NCBI GenBank assembly: GCA_022495995.1
Contig: JAFEMH010001307.1
Location: 1 to 64,000, forward strand
DNA from: Adenophora triphylla var. japonica
Lineage: Eukaryota > Streptophyta > Magnoliopsida > Asterales > Campanulaceae
Length of the DNA stretch: 64,000 nucleotides
Direction of reading: 5' to 3'
The number at the start of each line of letters is the position of its first letter. Position 1 is the first letter of the stretch. Below the pieces are notes generated by a model. That model had not been told where the DNA came from, made no database searches, and saw nothing but the letters and a program-made list of their open reading frames with translations. Positions 11,560-22,389 of the stretch are shown piece after piece. The position numbers were made by a program, and so were the translations under genes.

Positions 11560-12290
11560 CTCCTTCTCTCCCATGTGTATTCCTTTTTTTGTCAAGTAAT
11601 TTTCTTTTCTGGGCCTGTTTTTTTTTTTCCAATTAATTCATTCATCAACAAGTTTGACTTCATTTTTTTGGCACTTTCTTTAATTTGCATGTATTGTTAA
11701 GTATACAGGTCAGTGTTTGATAACCATGTTGCCAAAGTTAGTTTTTACCCTGACTCTTCGTGTGGATAAGGTGTCCAATTTGGTGATCCTTGTCATTGAT
11801 CTCTGTTTCCTCTATTTCATGCATTATTTGCATTCTCTACAACCATTTGTTTTCCTTTCAGATTATGCTGACAATCACATCATCTGGTATAATCTTAGGT
11901 GTGAGGAAAAAGCTGTAAAGTTCATTGTACATTTAGTATGTGTTCCATAGCAGTGACATGTCTCTCAATTGTTTCTTGTTTGAAGCAGATTCGTTTCTTC
12001 TTCTGCAAATTGTTCTTTCTATCATTTAATGCACAACTAGAAATAAGAACTGTTGCTTACTTGATTTCTTACTAATATTACATTACACTATCAGTTTACT
12101 GTATTCCTTGCACATTATATGTGAAAATTCCCATATGTCTAACTAGCTGTTATATCCCTGATTGTTGCATTGCAATGAAGAATTAAATGGGCTCCTTTGA
12201 CTGATAATCATGGTGGGATGGATACTCGCACATGGTAGCGGAGCTGTACCTTGTGGAGTATATGCCTTTCATTCATTTAGATCTGTCTTC
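11560..12290 (+). repeat. Block duplicated at 16,890-17,610
   Basis: From ctcccatgtgtattcctttttt through the ggtgggatggatactcgcacatgg region, this block recurs 5.3 kb downstream with moderate divergence. It contains the ATM-like LPKL piece, then intron-like DNA. Both members are present in both copies of the large unit (42 kb and 47 kb), so this internal duplication is the older event. Confidence 0.85.
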
Positions 12291-12554
12291 CATTTTCATG
12301 TCAGGATTTGTGCCTATTCTGCCTCCTCTTATGAGTTGGATCTGTCCTCCATTGCTAAAGATCTGGTTTTGTTGATGGTGAAGAGTCTCCTTGGGCTTAA
12401 TACTCAAGTGGGTGGGTCTGTCCAATAGTTATCTCATTTAGGTCGAAATCTCTCGCACCATCTTGTATATAGATGTTATCATCTCTTAACATTCTATACT
12501 TGTGTGTATGATTATTATATTCTGGTACGACTAAAGCAAATTTTCCATTAACAG

Positions 12555-15500
12555 AAACAATCCAGAGTCGACGAGGCAAATTTGAAAAGAACATGCGAGG
12601 ACCATAAAATTAAGTTGATTATTTGCCAAAGCAAGCTGAGGTAAGATCTAATTATATTAGATAAGCATTCCTTATTCCAATCTGTGTTTTTTTCTTACTT
12701 TTTTATATGTGATCATGTTTTTTTTTTTTTCTGTCTTAGAGATTAGATTACAAGGGTCCTGTTATTGATGCTGTGGCATGATGAAGAATTATGGAGGGTA
12801 GCTGTTGACACACAGTCTTTAGGATGACTCTAACCGTAGAAAACTTTTTGATTTCACTCCCCTAAAGTATATTATAATGAGTTCTTTTTCAGCGTCGCTC
12901 ATGCCGAAGGAGATTAATGCCGAGGTAAGATCTAATTATATTAGATAAGCATTCCTTCTTCCAATCTTTATGTTTTTTCTTACTTTTTTATATGTGATCC
13001 TGTTTTTTTTCTGTGTTAGAGATTAGATTACAAGGGTCCTGCTATTGCTATTGATGCTGTTGTATGGCATGATGAAGAATTATGGAGGGTAGCTGTTGTT
13101 ACACAGTCTTGAGGATGACTCTAACTGTAAAAAACATTCTGATTTCATTCCCCTAACCAATTATATTATAATGAGTTCTTTTTCAGCCTCGCTCATGCCG
13201 GAGAAGGAGATTGGCGCTGATCGGTTCATTGAAGCTCACCCCGAGTTTGATGGCCGCGGAGTAGTTATTGCTCTCTTTGGTACTTTCTTAGTTGCTTATC
13301 TCTTTTCAATGTCAATTTTTGTATGCTGCAATTTCAGAGAGGAGATGATGAAGGGAGTTGGATGAAGACACTATATTTGGACAACATTTTACCAAAACTC
13401 CCTTCATCACTTCTTCTCTAAAGATGCAGCTTATTGCGCCATAAAACTTCTGAAGTTGTGTCATCAAATAGGACTTGCTAGTAATGTTGATCACCTAACG
13501 TTACTGATCCTTTGTTGGTGTGGTGTGGTTATGGCTGGTCACTGCACTGTTGCTTGTTTGCAGATGCTGGTCTGGACCCAGCTGCAACAGGACCGCGATT
13601 GACATAAGATGGGATGCCAAAAGTTGTAGACATTCTTGATTGGTACATTACGACAATGTTTACACTTATTTCTGTAATCCCTCTGGTCTGAAATCTTCTA
13701 AATTCTCTCATCTCTTTTTTCCAGCACCGGGAGTGGTTTGGTACCTCAACTGTGGTGAAGGCTGATGTCGATGGTTGTATTCGTGGAGCCTCAGGTATTT
13801 CACGCACGACTGCTTCATAGTTAATCGCTCTTTGCAATTATTGAACATCACATATGTAAAAGTTTGTTTTATATAAAGTTGTTTCAGTTTCACCCATTCC
13901 CCTCCTTTCTTTCTTCAATTACATAGGAGATTTGTTCCGACCCTAAGGCTTTCGAAATTTGTTTTTGTAACAATCTATTTCTCTCTTGTTGTAAATTCTT
14001 CTTGGAGCAATCCATTAGGGGACTGGCATGTGGGTTATAAGTTGGTATATGAGCTTTCCAGAGACACTTTGACCTCCCGTCTAAAGGTGCGCTTTTTCTT
14101 CACCTCTAATGTTGCAGATACAGTATTTTTTTTTGCAATTATGTTACTGTTTGTGTCTTTAATCTTGTGGAGAAGCCAAGAAAGAAAACATGGGGTGAGA
14201 AAAAACGGAAAGCAAAAGCTGAAGCTGTGAAACAGCTATATGTGTTTGATAAGGTGTCAAACTTGCAGGTTTGAGCCAAATTTGGCGTTTTTAGCACGTT
14301 AGATGCCTGCATTTTTGTCGACAATGTGGATGATGATGGCAATATATTAAGTATTGTAACAGATAGCGACCCCCACGGCACTCATCTTGTTGGTATTGCT
14401 GCTGCCTTCCATCCAAATGTAAGACAATCTTATCTTTTGTGGATGTTTACATACATGTGTTACATTTTATTGATAGGGAAAAACTAACTGCCGCTAAAAG
14501 TATGATTCCCCCGCAGGAACCTCTTCTCAATGGAGTTGCACCTGAAGCGCAGTTAATATCATGTAGAAATGAAGACTCTCACTTAGGTTTAATGGTAACA
14601 GGGACATGCTTGACACGAGCGCTAATAGTTGCTGTTGACTTATGCTCTCTATGGTAACTAATCATCAATAAATATGCTATTTTGCTCGTTATTTTAGGAT
14701 CTAATTATGCAAGAGTTACAATTTAAATTGTTTTATGTTATTTGTGTCAACGTTATTCAGGATTGATGGCTTGCTACAAACCACATTAATTAATATTTTT
14801 TGGTTTGTTATGCCAACTCCCATTAATGCATCTTCCTTCAACCTCCATCAGGACTAGAACATAAAGTATTAGTTTTTCTTTGTATCAAACCTATGACACA
14901 ATTAATGCATGATCTGTTGGGGTTGGCAGCCACACTTTTTGAGCGGTATAAGAAGAATTAGTCCAGAAAGGATTATGGATGTAGGTTATTACGCAAATTT
15001 GATTAAATTTATTTCCGTCATGAATTAACTGCAACAGGCTGCATCACTATGAATATTTGATTGTGTTTGTTGTATCATCTTTGTTATTGCTGTAAAAGCA
15101 CACATTTTTTTAGTGCTGCCTAAACTTAAAATTTACTAATAAACTATGAGATTAAAACATTTGCTTGGAACTAATAACCAGTCTGCAAGATATATCAGTA
15201 ACCCTTTATTTTGATTAGATTTATCTCCTTTTATATTTATGAATATTATTGAACAAATGGTTGAAGAATTTACAACATAAAATTTATCGTTTTAATTTGG
15301 ATCTCTAGTTTCTTATAGCCAACTGGAACTTGTTGAAGCTCACATGTCTAACCAAATTAAAATGTCTTGACTTTAAGATCTGTGTAAGGGGGCATTTTTA
15401 CAATTCTTGTTTATAAAGCCGCACTTAACCAATTATTGTTTTTTCACAGCAGATGTTACGTTCATGTAATGGCAAGTTGACTATGAAACTACAGTTAGTT

Positions 15501-16003
15501 GTCAGCCAATTTACCTGAAAAACATTAAACAAATCCTACTATCACTCTGATGAATATTCTAGGACACTGGCTGCTCAGGATCATACTTCAGTTGAACCTC
15601 CTTTCGAAGGATTTGAATATACTTGGTATATCTTTCTGTTGGGGTTTAAATGCTGAGGGTGAGGCAGTGTTCAGGTTCTACTTTTACTTTTACTCTTGTC
15701 CTTTTCTACTTTTGTCGTAGCATTAAGATCTTTTTTTTGTTTGTCTATTTATACTTAAGAACTTGGAAACTATCTTCATGTTTTAATAACGCTAATAATT
15801 GGCTGAGAGGAATGCAGGTCTAGTCGAGGGCCGACAACTGATGCGGATCTTGGGATCTCTGTTAGTGCTCCTGGTGGGATTATGGCTCCTGTTCTTCGAT
15901 GGACTCTCCAACGAGTCATGTTTTTGAATGGAACATCAATGGCTTCTCCATCGGCCTCTGAAGGAGTTGCATTGCTCGTTAGTGCAATGGTGGTTGCTGC
16001 AAT
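12555..16003 (+). pseudogene. TPP2: Tripeptidyl-peptidase II fragment with scrambled exons, copy 1
   Basis: TPP2 is a giant cytosolic serine peptidase of the subtilisin family (S8) that removes tripeptides downstream of the proteasome. Pieces in sequence order: SRVDEANLKRTCED (12,555-12,640), GPVIDAV with RVAVDTQSL (about 12,746), SLMPKEINAE (12,893-12,924), a second GPAIAIDAVVWHDEELWRV (about 13,021), MPEKEIGADRFIEAHPEF (13,187-13,279), AGLDPAATGPRLT then TGA (13,564-13,642), STVVKADVDGCIRGASG (13,725-13,794), KLVYELSRDTLTSRLK (14,019-14,086), KAEAVKQLYVFDK (about 14,172-14,253), FGVFSTLDACIFV to HGTHLVGIAAAFHPN (14,276-14,418), LLNGVAPEAQLISC (14,517-14,640), SVEPPFEGFEYTW (to 15,625) and SSRGPTTDADLGI to NGTSMASPSASEG (15,818-16,003). 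The Asp, His and Ser triad motifs survive. The exon with the oxyanion Asn is missing, and so is everything after the Ser exon. Exons normally downstream sit upstream of the Asp exon. Confidence 0.9.
12618..13280 (+). repeat. Internal tandem duplication inside the TPP2 pseudogene
   Basis: The run ag/gtaagatctaattatattagataagcattcc followed by a T-rich intron, the GPVIDAV exon and an ASLMP exon start occurs twice, at about 12,639-12,924 and 12,923-13,230. The first ASLMP exon is cut after 32 bases and joined directly to the donor of the preceding exon type. The second is full length. Confidence 0.85.
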
Positions 16004-16132
16004 ATGGTTATCTTTGGTTTAATTTTTCATTGTTTAAATATCTTACAGGGCGCACGAATACATTCATAAGTCCTGTAATTTCCCATCCATTAATTATAAG
16101 ATAAGTATTGGTCAATCTAGGAAATCAAGTCT

Positions 16133-16134
<2 letters not shown>

Positions 16135-16209
<75 letters not shown>
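16135..16209. repeat. (CT)n microsatellite
   Basis: About 37 TC units. Copy 2 has only about 17 units at 46,329-46,363. Confidence 0.97.
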
Positions 16210-16211
<2 letters not shown>

Positions 16212-16820
16212 CATAACTTCACTACTTACACAGCACATCCAGTGCCTGTAATTAAACTTTTATCATTCTGTTATTCAACTCACTAAAATCTTCTTTGCTT
16301 TGTGATTCAATGGCATCATGTCTCCTTGGTTGTAAGGGAGTTTTAGCGATTCACCACACAAAAGCTTTCTTTTTATTTTCTTTCCAAAATTTCCTCACCT
16401 ATTTTTCGTTTAAAGTTATTCCCATCTATTTCTAACTTTAAATTTCTTCTATTAAATTTCTTCTTAGCTTTCACATTTTATTTATCATTATTTTGTAACT
16501 TTTTTCTCACCTTGTTTCTTTGACGTTTTTGTATGACGATTCACGTTAGCCAAACAGTATTATGCATCCTGACATTTCTCTTTGAGGTACATTATTCTCC
16601 CTTAGAGGACTGAAATGAGTTTTGTATTTTGTCCCTGTTGGGAATTGGGAAAGGGGGTAATATACTTGCATTTAGGGGGTAAGGCTTAACAGAAACTGGT
16701 TGAACCGAGTTGAACCAAACCAAACTGGCTGGGTTCGTTTGGTTCTGTGTGTAGATGGTTCACCCAGCTTCAAGATTTTGAGAAACCGGCCGTCCGGTTC
16801 AAAGCGTCGATTCTTACATC
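16210..16820. other. AT-rich stretch with no recognised gene
   Basis: No coding signal is visible. Near 16,690-16,800 the sequence alternates between gaaccaaaccaaac and ggttcgtttggttc runs, giving a weak inverted-repeat character that could come from a small transposon, but no ends are clear. Confidence 0.4.
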
Positions 16821-16821
16821 T

Positions 16822-16892
16822 AAATCTAACCAAACCCACTTTTATAACTCTCTCCGTCCCTAAATCAAACCAAACCCACTTTTATAACTCTC
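16822..16892. repeat. 31-base direct repeat at a deletion junction
   Basis: The phrase aaatcnaaccaaaccc plus acttttataactctc occurs twice, separated by tccgtccct. Copy 2 has it once and then about 210 further bases (47,010-47,225) before ctcccatgtgtattcc. Copy 1 has the deletion, and the second phrase looks like filler copied from next to the break. Confidence 0.8.
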
Positions 16893-17635
16893 CCATGTGT
16901 ATTCCTTTTTTGGTACTCTTAAAGTAATTTTCTTTTCTGGGCATTTTTTTTTCAATTAATTCATTCTCGACAAGTTTGAATTCAATTTTTTTGGCACTTT
17001 CTTTAATTTGCATGTATTGTTAAGTATACAGGTCAATGTTTGATGACCATTTGCCAAAGTTAGTTTTTGCCATGACTCTTCCAATTGATAAGGTGTCAAA
17101 TTAGGTGCTCCTTGTCATTGATCTCTGTTTCCTCTATTTCATGCATTATTTACAATCTCTACAACCATTTCTTTTCCTTTCAGATTATGTTGACAATCAC
17201 ATCATCTAGTATACTCTTAGGTGTGAGGAAAATTTAGTACGTGTTCCACAGCAGTGACATGTCTCACAATTTTTCTTGTTTGAAGCAAACTCTTTTCTTC
17301 TTCTGCAAATTGTGCTTTCTATAATTTAATGCAAAACTAGAAATAAGAACTGTTGCTTACTTGATTTCTTATTAATATTACATTATACTATCGCCATCAG
17401 TATTACATGCACATTAAATGTGAAAATTCCTATATGTCTAACTAGCTGTAAAATATCCCTGATTGTTGCACTGCGATGAAGTATTAAATGGGCTCCTTCG
17501 ACTGATAATCGTGGTGGGATGGATACTCGCACATGGTAGCGGATCTGTACCTTGTGGAGTATCTGCCGTTTATTCATTTTGATCTGTCTTCTGTTTTCAT
17601 GATATTTGCTTGTTAGACAACTGGTAAACGAAAAG

Positions 17636-18250
17636 CATGATCTGTTGGGGTTGGCAGCTACACTTTTTTAGGGGTATAAGAAGAATTAGTCCTGTTTGTT
17701 TGAAGAGTGCATTGAATTAATTACATTCTAGTATAAAGGACGTGGTCATCAGAGCTCCTGTGGCTTCAAGTTCGTCTGTTTCTCTTTGCTGTCCCCTTGT
17801 ACGTTTCTAATATCTTGCATGTCATAGTTGATCATTTTCTTTATATGTTGTGCTTGTAGATCCTACAAGTCTTAGTGGTGATTTACACTATTTTGAGTCT
17901 ACACGATAGATTGCAAAGCTCCATTGCACGGATCTCTTTTCCGTTTTCCAGTGACTATTACAAAGTCTAAGGCTGTTAAGAATCAACCTCCTCTAGTTTT
18001 ATTCCAGAGAAATCGTTTTTACCATGTATTTTGGTGTGCATTATTTATGATGTTTCTTCTGTAATAATGATCTTCTAGTAGTGTTGTTACCTATGCACAT
18101 CTGACGGAGGGAACGGGATTTATATAAATTTTAGTTGCCTTTTCATAAATGTCACGAAAGGATTATGGATGTAGGTTATTACGCAAATTTGATTAAATTT
18201 AATTCCGTCATGAATTAACTGCAACATGCTGCATTACTATGAATATTTGA
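17636..18250 (+). repeat. Interrupted duplicate of 14,908-15,060
   Basis: catgatctgttggggttggcag through aagaattagtcc (17,636-17,692) and gaaaggattatggatgtagg through gaatatttga (18,157-18,250) match one continuous stretch at 14,908-15,060. About 465 bases lie between the halves here. Either they were inserted here or they were deleted from the other member. The intervening sequence shows no gene I recognise. Confidence 0.75.
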
Positions 18251-18655
<405 letters not shown>

Positions 18656-19590
18656 TGGTATAACCATATGGTTATTAGGTCAAGGATTATGCTCCTTATC
18701 TTGCTATTGCATCATAAATATCTGTTTCTACACTTAAAGATTTGTTCAAGGATGTTGCTGAAGAACTAGAGATAGGTACTTTTTACCATTTTTTCCGGTT
18801 TATATAAAGGTCATCTTTATCATATAGATTGACATTATTTTCACGTGTCGCACACTATAATTTTCTAATATCATGTAATGAGGCAAGTGCTACAGGCTAA
18901 TATGCACATTGAAGACGCTATGTGTCGAGATTGTTACTTGTAGGTCACTTTCAATGCTTTTAATTTGTCAGTTCTCGTTGTTTTGGGCATGTCATTGATT
19001 TGTTCACTCCTGGTAAGCTTAAATATCTCATGCAATTACATTTCTCAGTCTATGAATCGACTCCTCTATGAGGTTGCTCAATATATAGCAAGTTTCAATT
19101 GCCCCAATATTCTGTTTTGTTATCTTACCTGGACCTTTCAAAATTGGGGAAAATTAGAGTTTAGGTTTCGGGGCGAACATGGAACTCTCTGGGTCAGCAC
19201 GAAAACTTGTTTAATCCATGAGGAGAGAAGCCGCAAATGACGCCGCTTCTCCGGAAACCGGAAAAAGGAGAAACCCCTCTCGCCGTTCTTGACTCTGCCT
19301 CTTTTTCTCATCTTGCCTTATTAGATCTTGAGGTTTGAGTCTCCTTTTTTTATATTCTCTGCGTTCGTTTAAAGCTTCCTTTTCTTAATTTAAACTATAT
19401 TTCGATTTATGCTGTGCCTTGCCTTGAGACTGCTACTGCTTTCTTTCTCACAGTTTCCCCCTTCTTATTTTTAAATGTTTTACCATCTAAGCAGTGGCAG
19501 TGAACTTTTTACTTTCTTACTTGTAAGAATCTGTCATTACTACATTTTACCAAAAATAGTTTCTTTTGAGTTCTATTTTTGTTCACACTT
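18656..19590 (+). pseudogene. PRP40: Second PRP40 3' fragment, copy 1 only
   Basis: This near-duplicate of 2,728-3,745 sits directly behind the 25S fragment. It includes the STLKDLFKDVAEELE exon (18,720-18,775) with the same stop after LAIAS and the IEDAM exon (about 18,905). It lacks the 88 bases found at about 3,125-3,210. The shared stop shows it came from the already broken fragment. It is absent at the matching place in copy 2 (48,829). Confidence 0.85.
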
Positions 19591-19690
19591 TAAGTGGCAT
19601 ATGATCTCTCTTTTTACATGATAATTTAGTAATTTTATGTGTCATTCTTTTAATTGATTTAATTATTTATTAATAAAAATCCAATTTTAT
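19591..19690 (+). repeat. Segment also found at 63,751-63,830 in the right flank
   Basis: aagtggcatatgatctc, a T-rich run and acatgataatttagtaatttt are shared with the far end of the window, including ttaattgatttaattattta. The final ttattaataaaaa also matches the last bases of the window. The link between two distant places suggests a piece of right-flank sequence was copied next to the second PRP40 piece. Confidence 0.8.
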
Positions 19691-19739
19691 TTTAAAAAGG
19701 ATAAATTTTAATGCAATTGGTATATTAACATTTTGGAGA

Positions 19740-20450
19740 TATTCGGACACAGCTTATAAAAAAAAAATATCAGAAACAAACATGGGCTTTAGTAAAAGCC
19801 CATGACCTGGCCTGATCCACAAATAAGCGGTCAAGCCCAGAACTAACCTTACACAGCTGGCGTTAGCGTGGGATCAACGCTCTACACCCCAACACTTTAT
19901 ATTCAACGTCCCTTCTCTCCCTTGTCCCTCCAGACCGTAACTCCATTTTCTCCACATAAAACCCTTGCACAGAGTCACGCACCACTAATTTCTCCTGCCT
20001 TGCACCATTTTCTCTGGCAAGGGCGTGCGTTCCTATTTGTCGCGGCACTTACACCCTATTCTCCTTATATTTTCAATTTTGGTTCTTAAGAAAGTAATTT
20101 TTCAATTTTCAATTCTTGATTATAATCCAAATTTCACTTTTCAATTGACTATAACAGAAAGCGGGTACGGGGGTTGGAGCGATGGGTTACAGATTGAGGG
20201 GAGATTATTACCGGTATTAGGGTTTATATTTGTTAAATAATGCGGCAATTGATTGATGGGAGATAATTACCGGTATTAGGGTTTATATTTGTAGATAATG
20301 CAGCAATTTATTGTAATTTGGCGCGTCCTCGACCATTGCAACGGCTAGGGTTTTGGTCGTTGACCCAGTCAACGTTCTTCTTGATTTCGATTAGCCTTCC
20401 TTTGTGTGCAGCGCACCCCCTGCTCCTTGGAGGTTTGTCTCTTCTACACT
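19740..20450 (+). promoter_or_regulatory. Promoter-like or leader-like region without a following intact gene
   Basis: A hairpin gggctttagtaaaagccc (about 19,785), pyrimidine-rich leader sequence (19,900-20,060) and a duplicated block of about 60 bases (ttaccggtattagggttta, near 20,208 and 20,267) look like the 5' region of a plant gene. A splice-donor-like ggaggtttgtctc lies near 20,430. No coding exon that I recognise follows. Copy 2 equivalent: 49,000-49,700. Confidence 0.35.
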
Positions 20451-21290
20451 AATTACGTTTCCCTATTTCTATATATATTTAAATTTTCTCCTGAAATTGA
20501 GTAAAGGAGTTCTGAGTTCCTGACGTTTGGTTTCTTATTTTTTTTTTTTTATATTTACAGTCACTTTTTCTGTTCTAGAAGTATGTTGAGAATAGGAGAG
20601 AATATCAGATGATTCTATATGTTACACCTTTCAGCATGCTTAGTGGCATTTGATGCACTACAGTGGTTGAGCCAGAAATCATTTTAAAGGGGAAAAACCA
20701 TTTTCATCAAGTAAGAGGGAGAAAAATAAAATTTAGTGCATTTTTCCCCTAGGTTAAGGATTCTGCGGATAAAATGTTATTTTCTTTTTGAATGAGAGTA
20801 ATTCATTATTCTTCTTTCTATTTTCTTGGAGTTCTGTTTCCTTTTTCATTTTCTTTATTGGGGCAGCTTTTGTGTACCAGTTTCTTGCACACTCATTACA
20901 CACTCAAGTATCAGTTGGACCATTAAAGGTTCAAGTTCCACTCCACTCATAGAGTCCTGCAGTCTATCAACATTGCTCCACTCAAAGAGTCATTTTTTGT
21001 AAGATGAAGCTATAAAATTTTATGAGGTTTCATTTGAAGAAAATAATACTCCACGTAACTCTAAAATTAGAGATTGTTATGAGAAGTAACTTTACTTTAT
21101 AAAATTGTATGACTTTCTTGCACAAATTAGTTGAGTGGAAGGTAATACTTGATGGTTATTAGGATGGGATGAATGTGATAGGAAACAAAGAACATATCCA
21201 TGGTTAATAGATGTGGATGTGTACAAATATGTGTTCATTTGATTTTTTGAAAACTTTTTCGAAAATGAAACAACGATGGTAATTTTTTCC
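20451..21290. other. Non-coding stretch, nothing recognised
   Basis: AT-rich, intron-like sequence shared nearly unchanged with copy 2 (49,700-50,530). A short pair of ccactcatagagtc and ccactcaaagagtc motifs lies near 20,942 and 20,978. No frame is convincing. Confidence 0.4.
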
Positions 21291-21460
21291 ATGCCGAAAC
21301 ATTTGCTTTTAGGAGTTGTTCGCTTGGATATCACTTTTTATAGGCCAACTCCCTTGCTAACTAGCTTTATCACTACTTGGCGGAATGCATACATCTGCAG
21401 GTATGTTCAATTTGTAAGCCATAAGTCCAATCTTCTCAATGATTTTGAAAGGGCCAAAGT

Positions 21461-21742
21461 TGTGGCGCCCCCAAAAATGTGTGTGCCTGATATGTTTGAT
21501 ATGATTTGATTAGTGCTACTCATATCACCAAGATGCATCTTCTTTTCGGAAGCTCATCCTATAAGGACTCCAAGGTTAAGCGTGCTTGACCTGGGGAAAT
21601 TCTAGGATGGGTGACCCACTGGAAAGTTTCTCAGTGAGCACGTAAGTGAGGACAACACGTGCTGGAAAGACTTGTGGTGGTTTGTAGGGATAGTCCGTCA
21701 AATCGATAGCGTTTCGACCCGGTCTTCTGCTCTGGCCTTACA
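21461..21742 (+). repeat. Left LTR of the Cassandra-like element
   Basis: 282 bases, TG...CA ended. It carries 5S-like control sequence. Its 3' end reads gctctggccttaca where the right LTR reads ggctcggggcgttaca. Confidence 0.92.
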
Positions 21743-21922
21743 AATGGTATCGTAGCGGGACCCGCCTAAGTGTGGAGCAAAGTGTCGCGCGGAACAAAGT
21801 GCACATCGCGGAGTCGGTGGGAGTCACCTCTTGGATCCGTCTGAGCCCCTCTTGGATCCACACTGACCGGGGTTTCCAAGTAGGCCTTGCCGGGGACGGC
21901 AAGGATCCTAAGTGGGGGAGAT

Positions 21923-22206
21923 TGTGGCGCCCCCAAAAATGTGTGTGCCTGATATGTTTGATATGATTTGATTAGTGCTACTCATATCACCAAGATGCAT
22001 CTTCTTTTCGGAAGCTCATCCTATAAGGACTCCAAGGTTAAGCGTGCTTGACCTGGGAAATTCTAGGATGGGTGACCCACTGGGAAGTTTCTCAGTGAGC
22101 ACGTAAGTGAGGACAACACGTGCTGGAAAGACTTGTTGTGGTTTGTGGGGATAGTCCGTCAAATCTGATAGCGTTTCGACCCGGTCTTCGGGCTCGGGGC
22201 GTTACA
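21923..22206 (+). repeat. Right LTR of the Cassandra-like element
   Basis: 284 bases. It differs from the left LTR by a few single-base changes and small indels, including tcgatag versus tctgatag. It is followed directly by the AAAGT duplication. Confidence 0.92.
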
Positions 22207-22389
22207 AAAGTACTTAGCTGACAACTTATGATTCACACTCCAAGCTACTGTGTTTTGCCTGTAAGGTTCTAACCTTAGGTACACCCAGTCACCAACAGCA
22301 AATTCCCTTTCACTCCTTCCTTTATCAAAGATAAACCTTGTATCTATTCTGAGCTTGATATAGACTCTCTTTGAGAATGTCATCCATTG

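Larger units (their letters stand above)
21461..22206 (+). mobile_element. Cassandra-like TRIM retrotransposon with 5S rRNA sequence in its LTRs
   Basis: Two direct repeats (21,461-21,742 and 21,923-22,206), each beginning TGTGGCGCCCCC and ending in TTACA, flank a 180-base non-coding core. Within each repeat, gttaagcgtgcttg and taggatgggtgaccc match the 5S rRNA internal control region. A primer site starts TGGTATCGTAGC at 21,745, two bases inside the left LTR and close to the initiator tRNA-Met pattern. A purine tract aagtgggggagat precedes the right LTR. A 5-bp target duplication AAAGT flanks it. All of this fits Cassandra, a non-autonomous element transposed by proteins made elsewhere. The LTRs differ at several positions, so the insertion is not brand-new. 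Confidence 0.93.
21320..22383 (-). pseudogene. Ty3/gypsy integrase C-terminal fragment, copy 1, interrupted
   Basis: Minus-strand translation gives REFAVGDWVYLRLEPYRQ and VNHKLSAKYF (22,330-22,210), then, beyond an inserted element, GPFKIIEKIGLMAYKLNIP (21,460-21,390). This is the end of gypsy integrase (GPY/F module), which helps place the element in chromatin. The 746-base Cassandra-like insert at 21,461 splits the module between F and GPF. The rest of pol is missing. Copy 2 has the uninterrupted version at 50,609-50,887. Confidence 0.85.

Noticed and set aside
21461..22206. Two functional 5S rRNA genes
   Set aside because: Only the control region resembles 5S, the rest is diverged, and LTR borders, primer site, purine tract and target duplication show a Cassandra-like retrotransposon.
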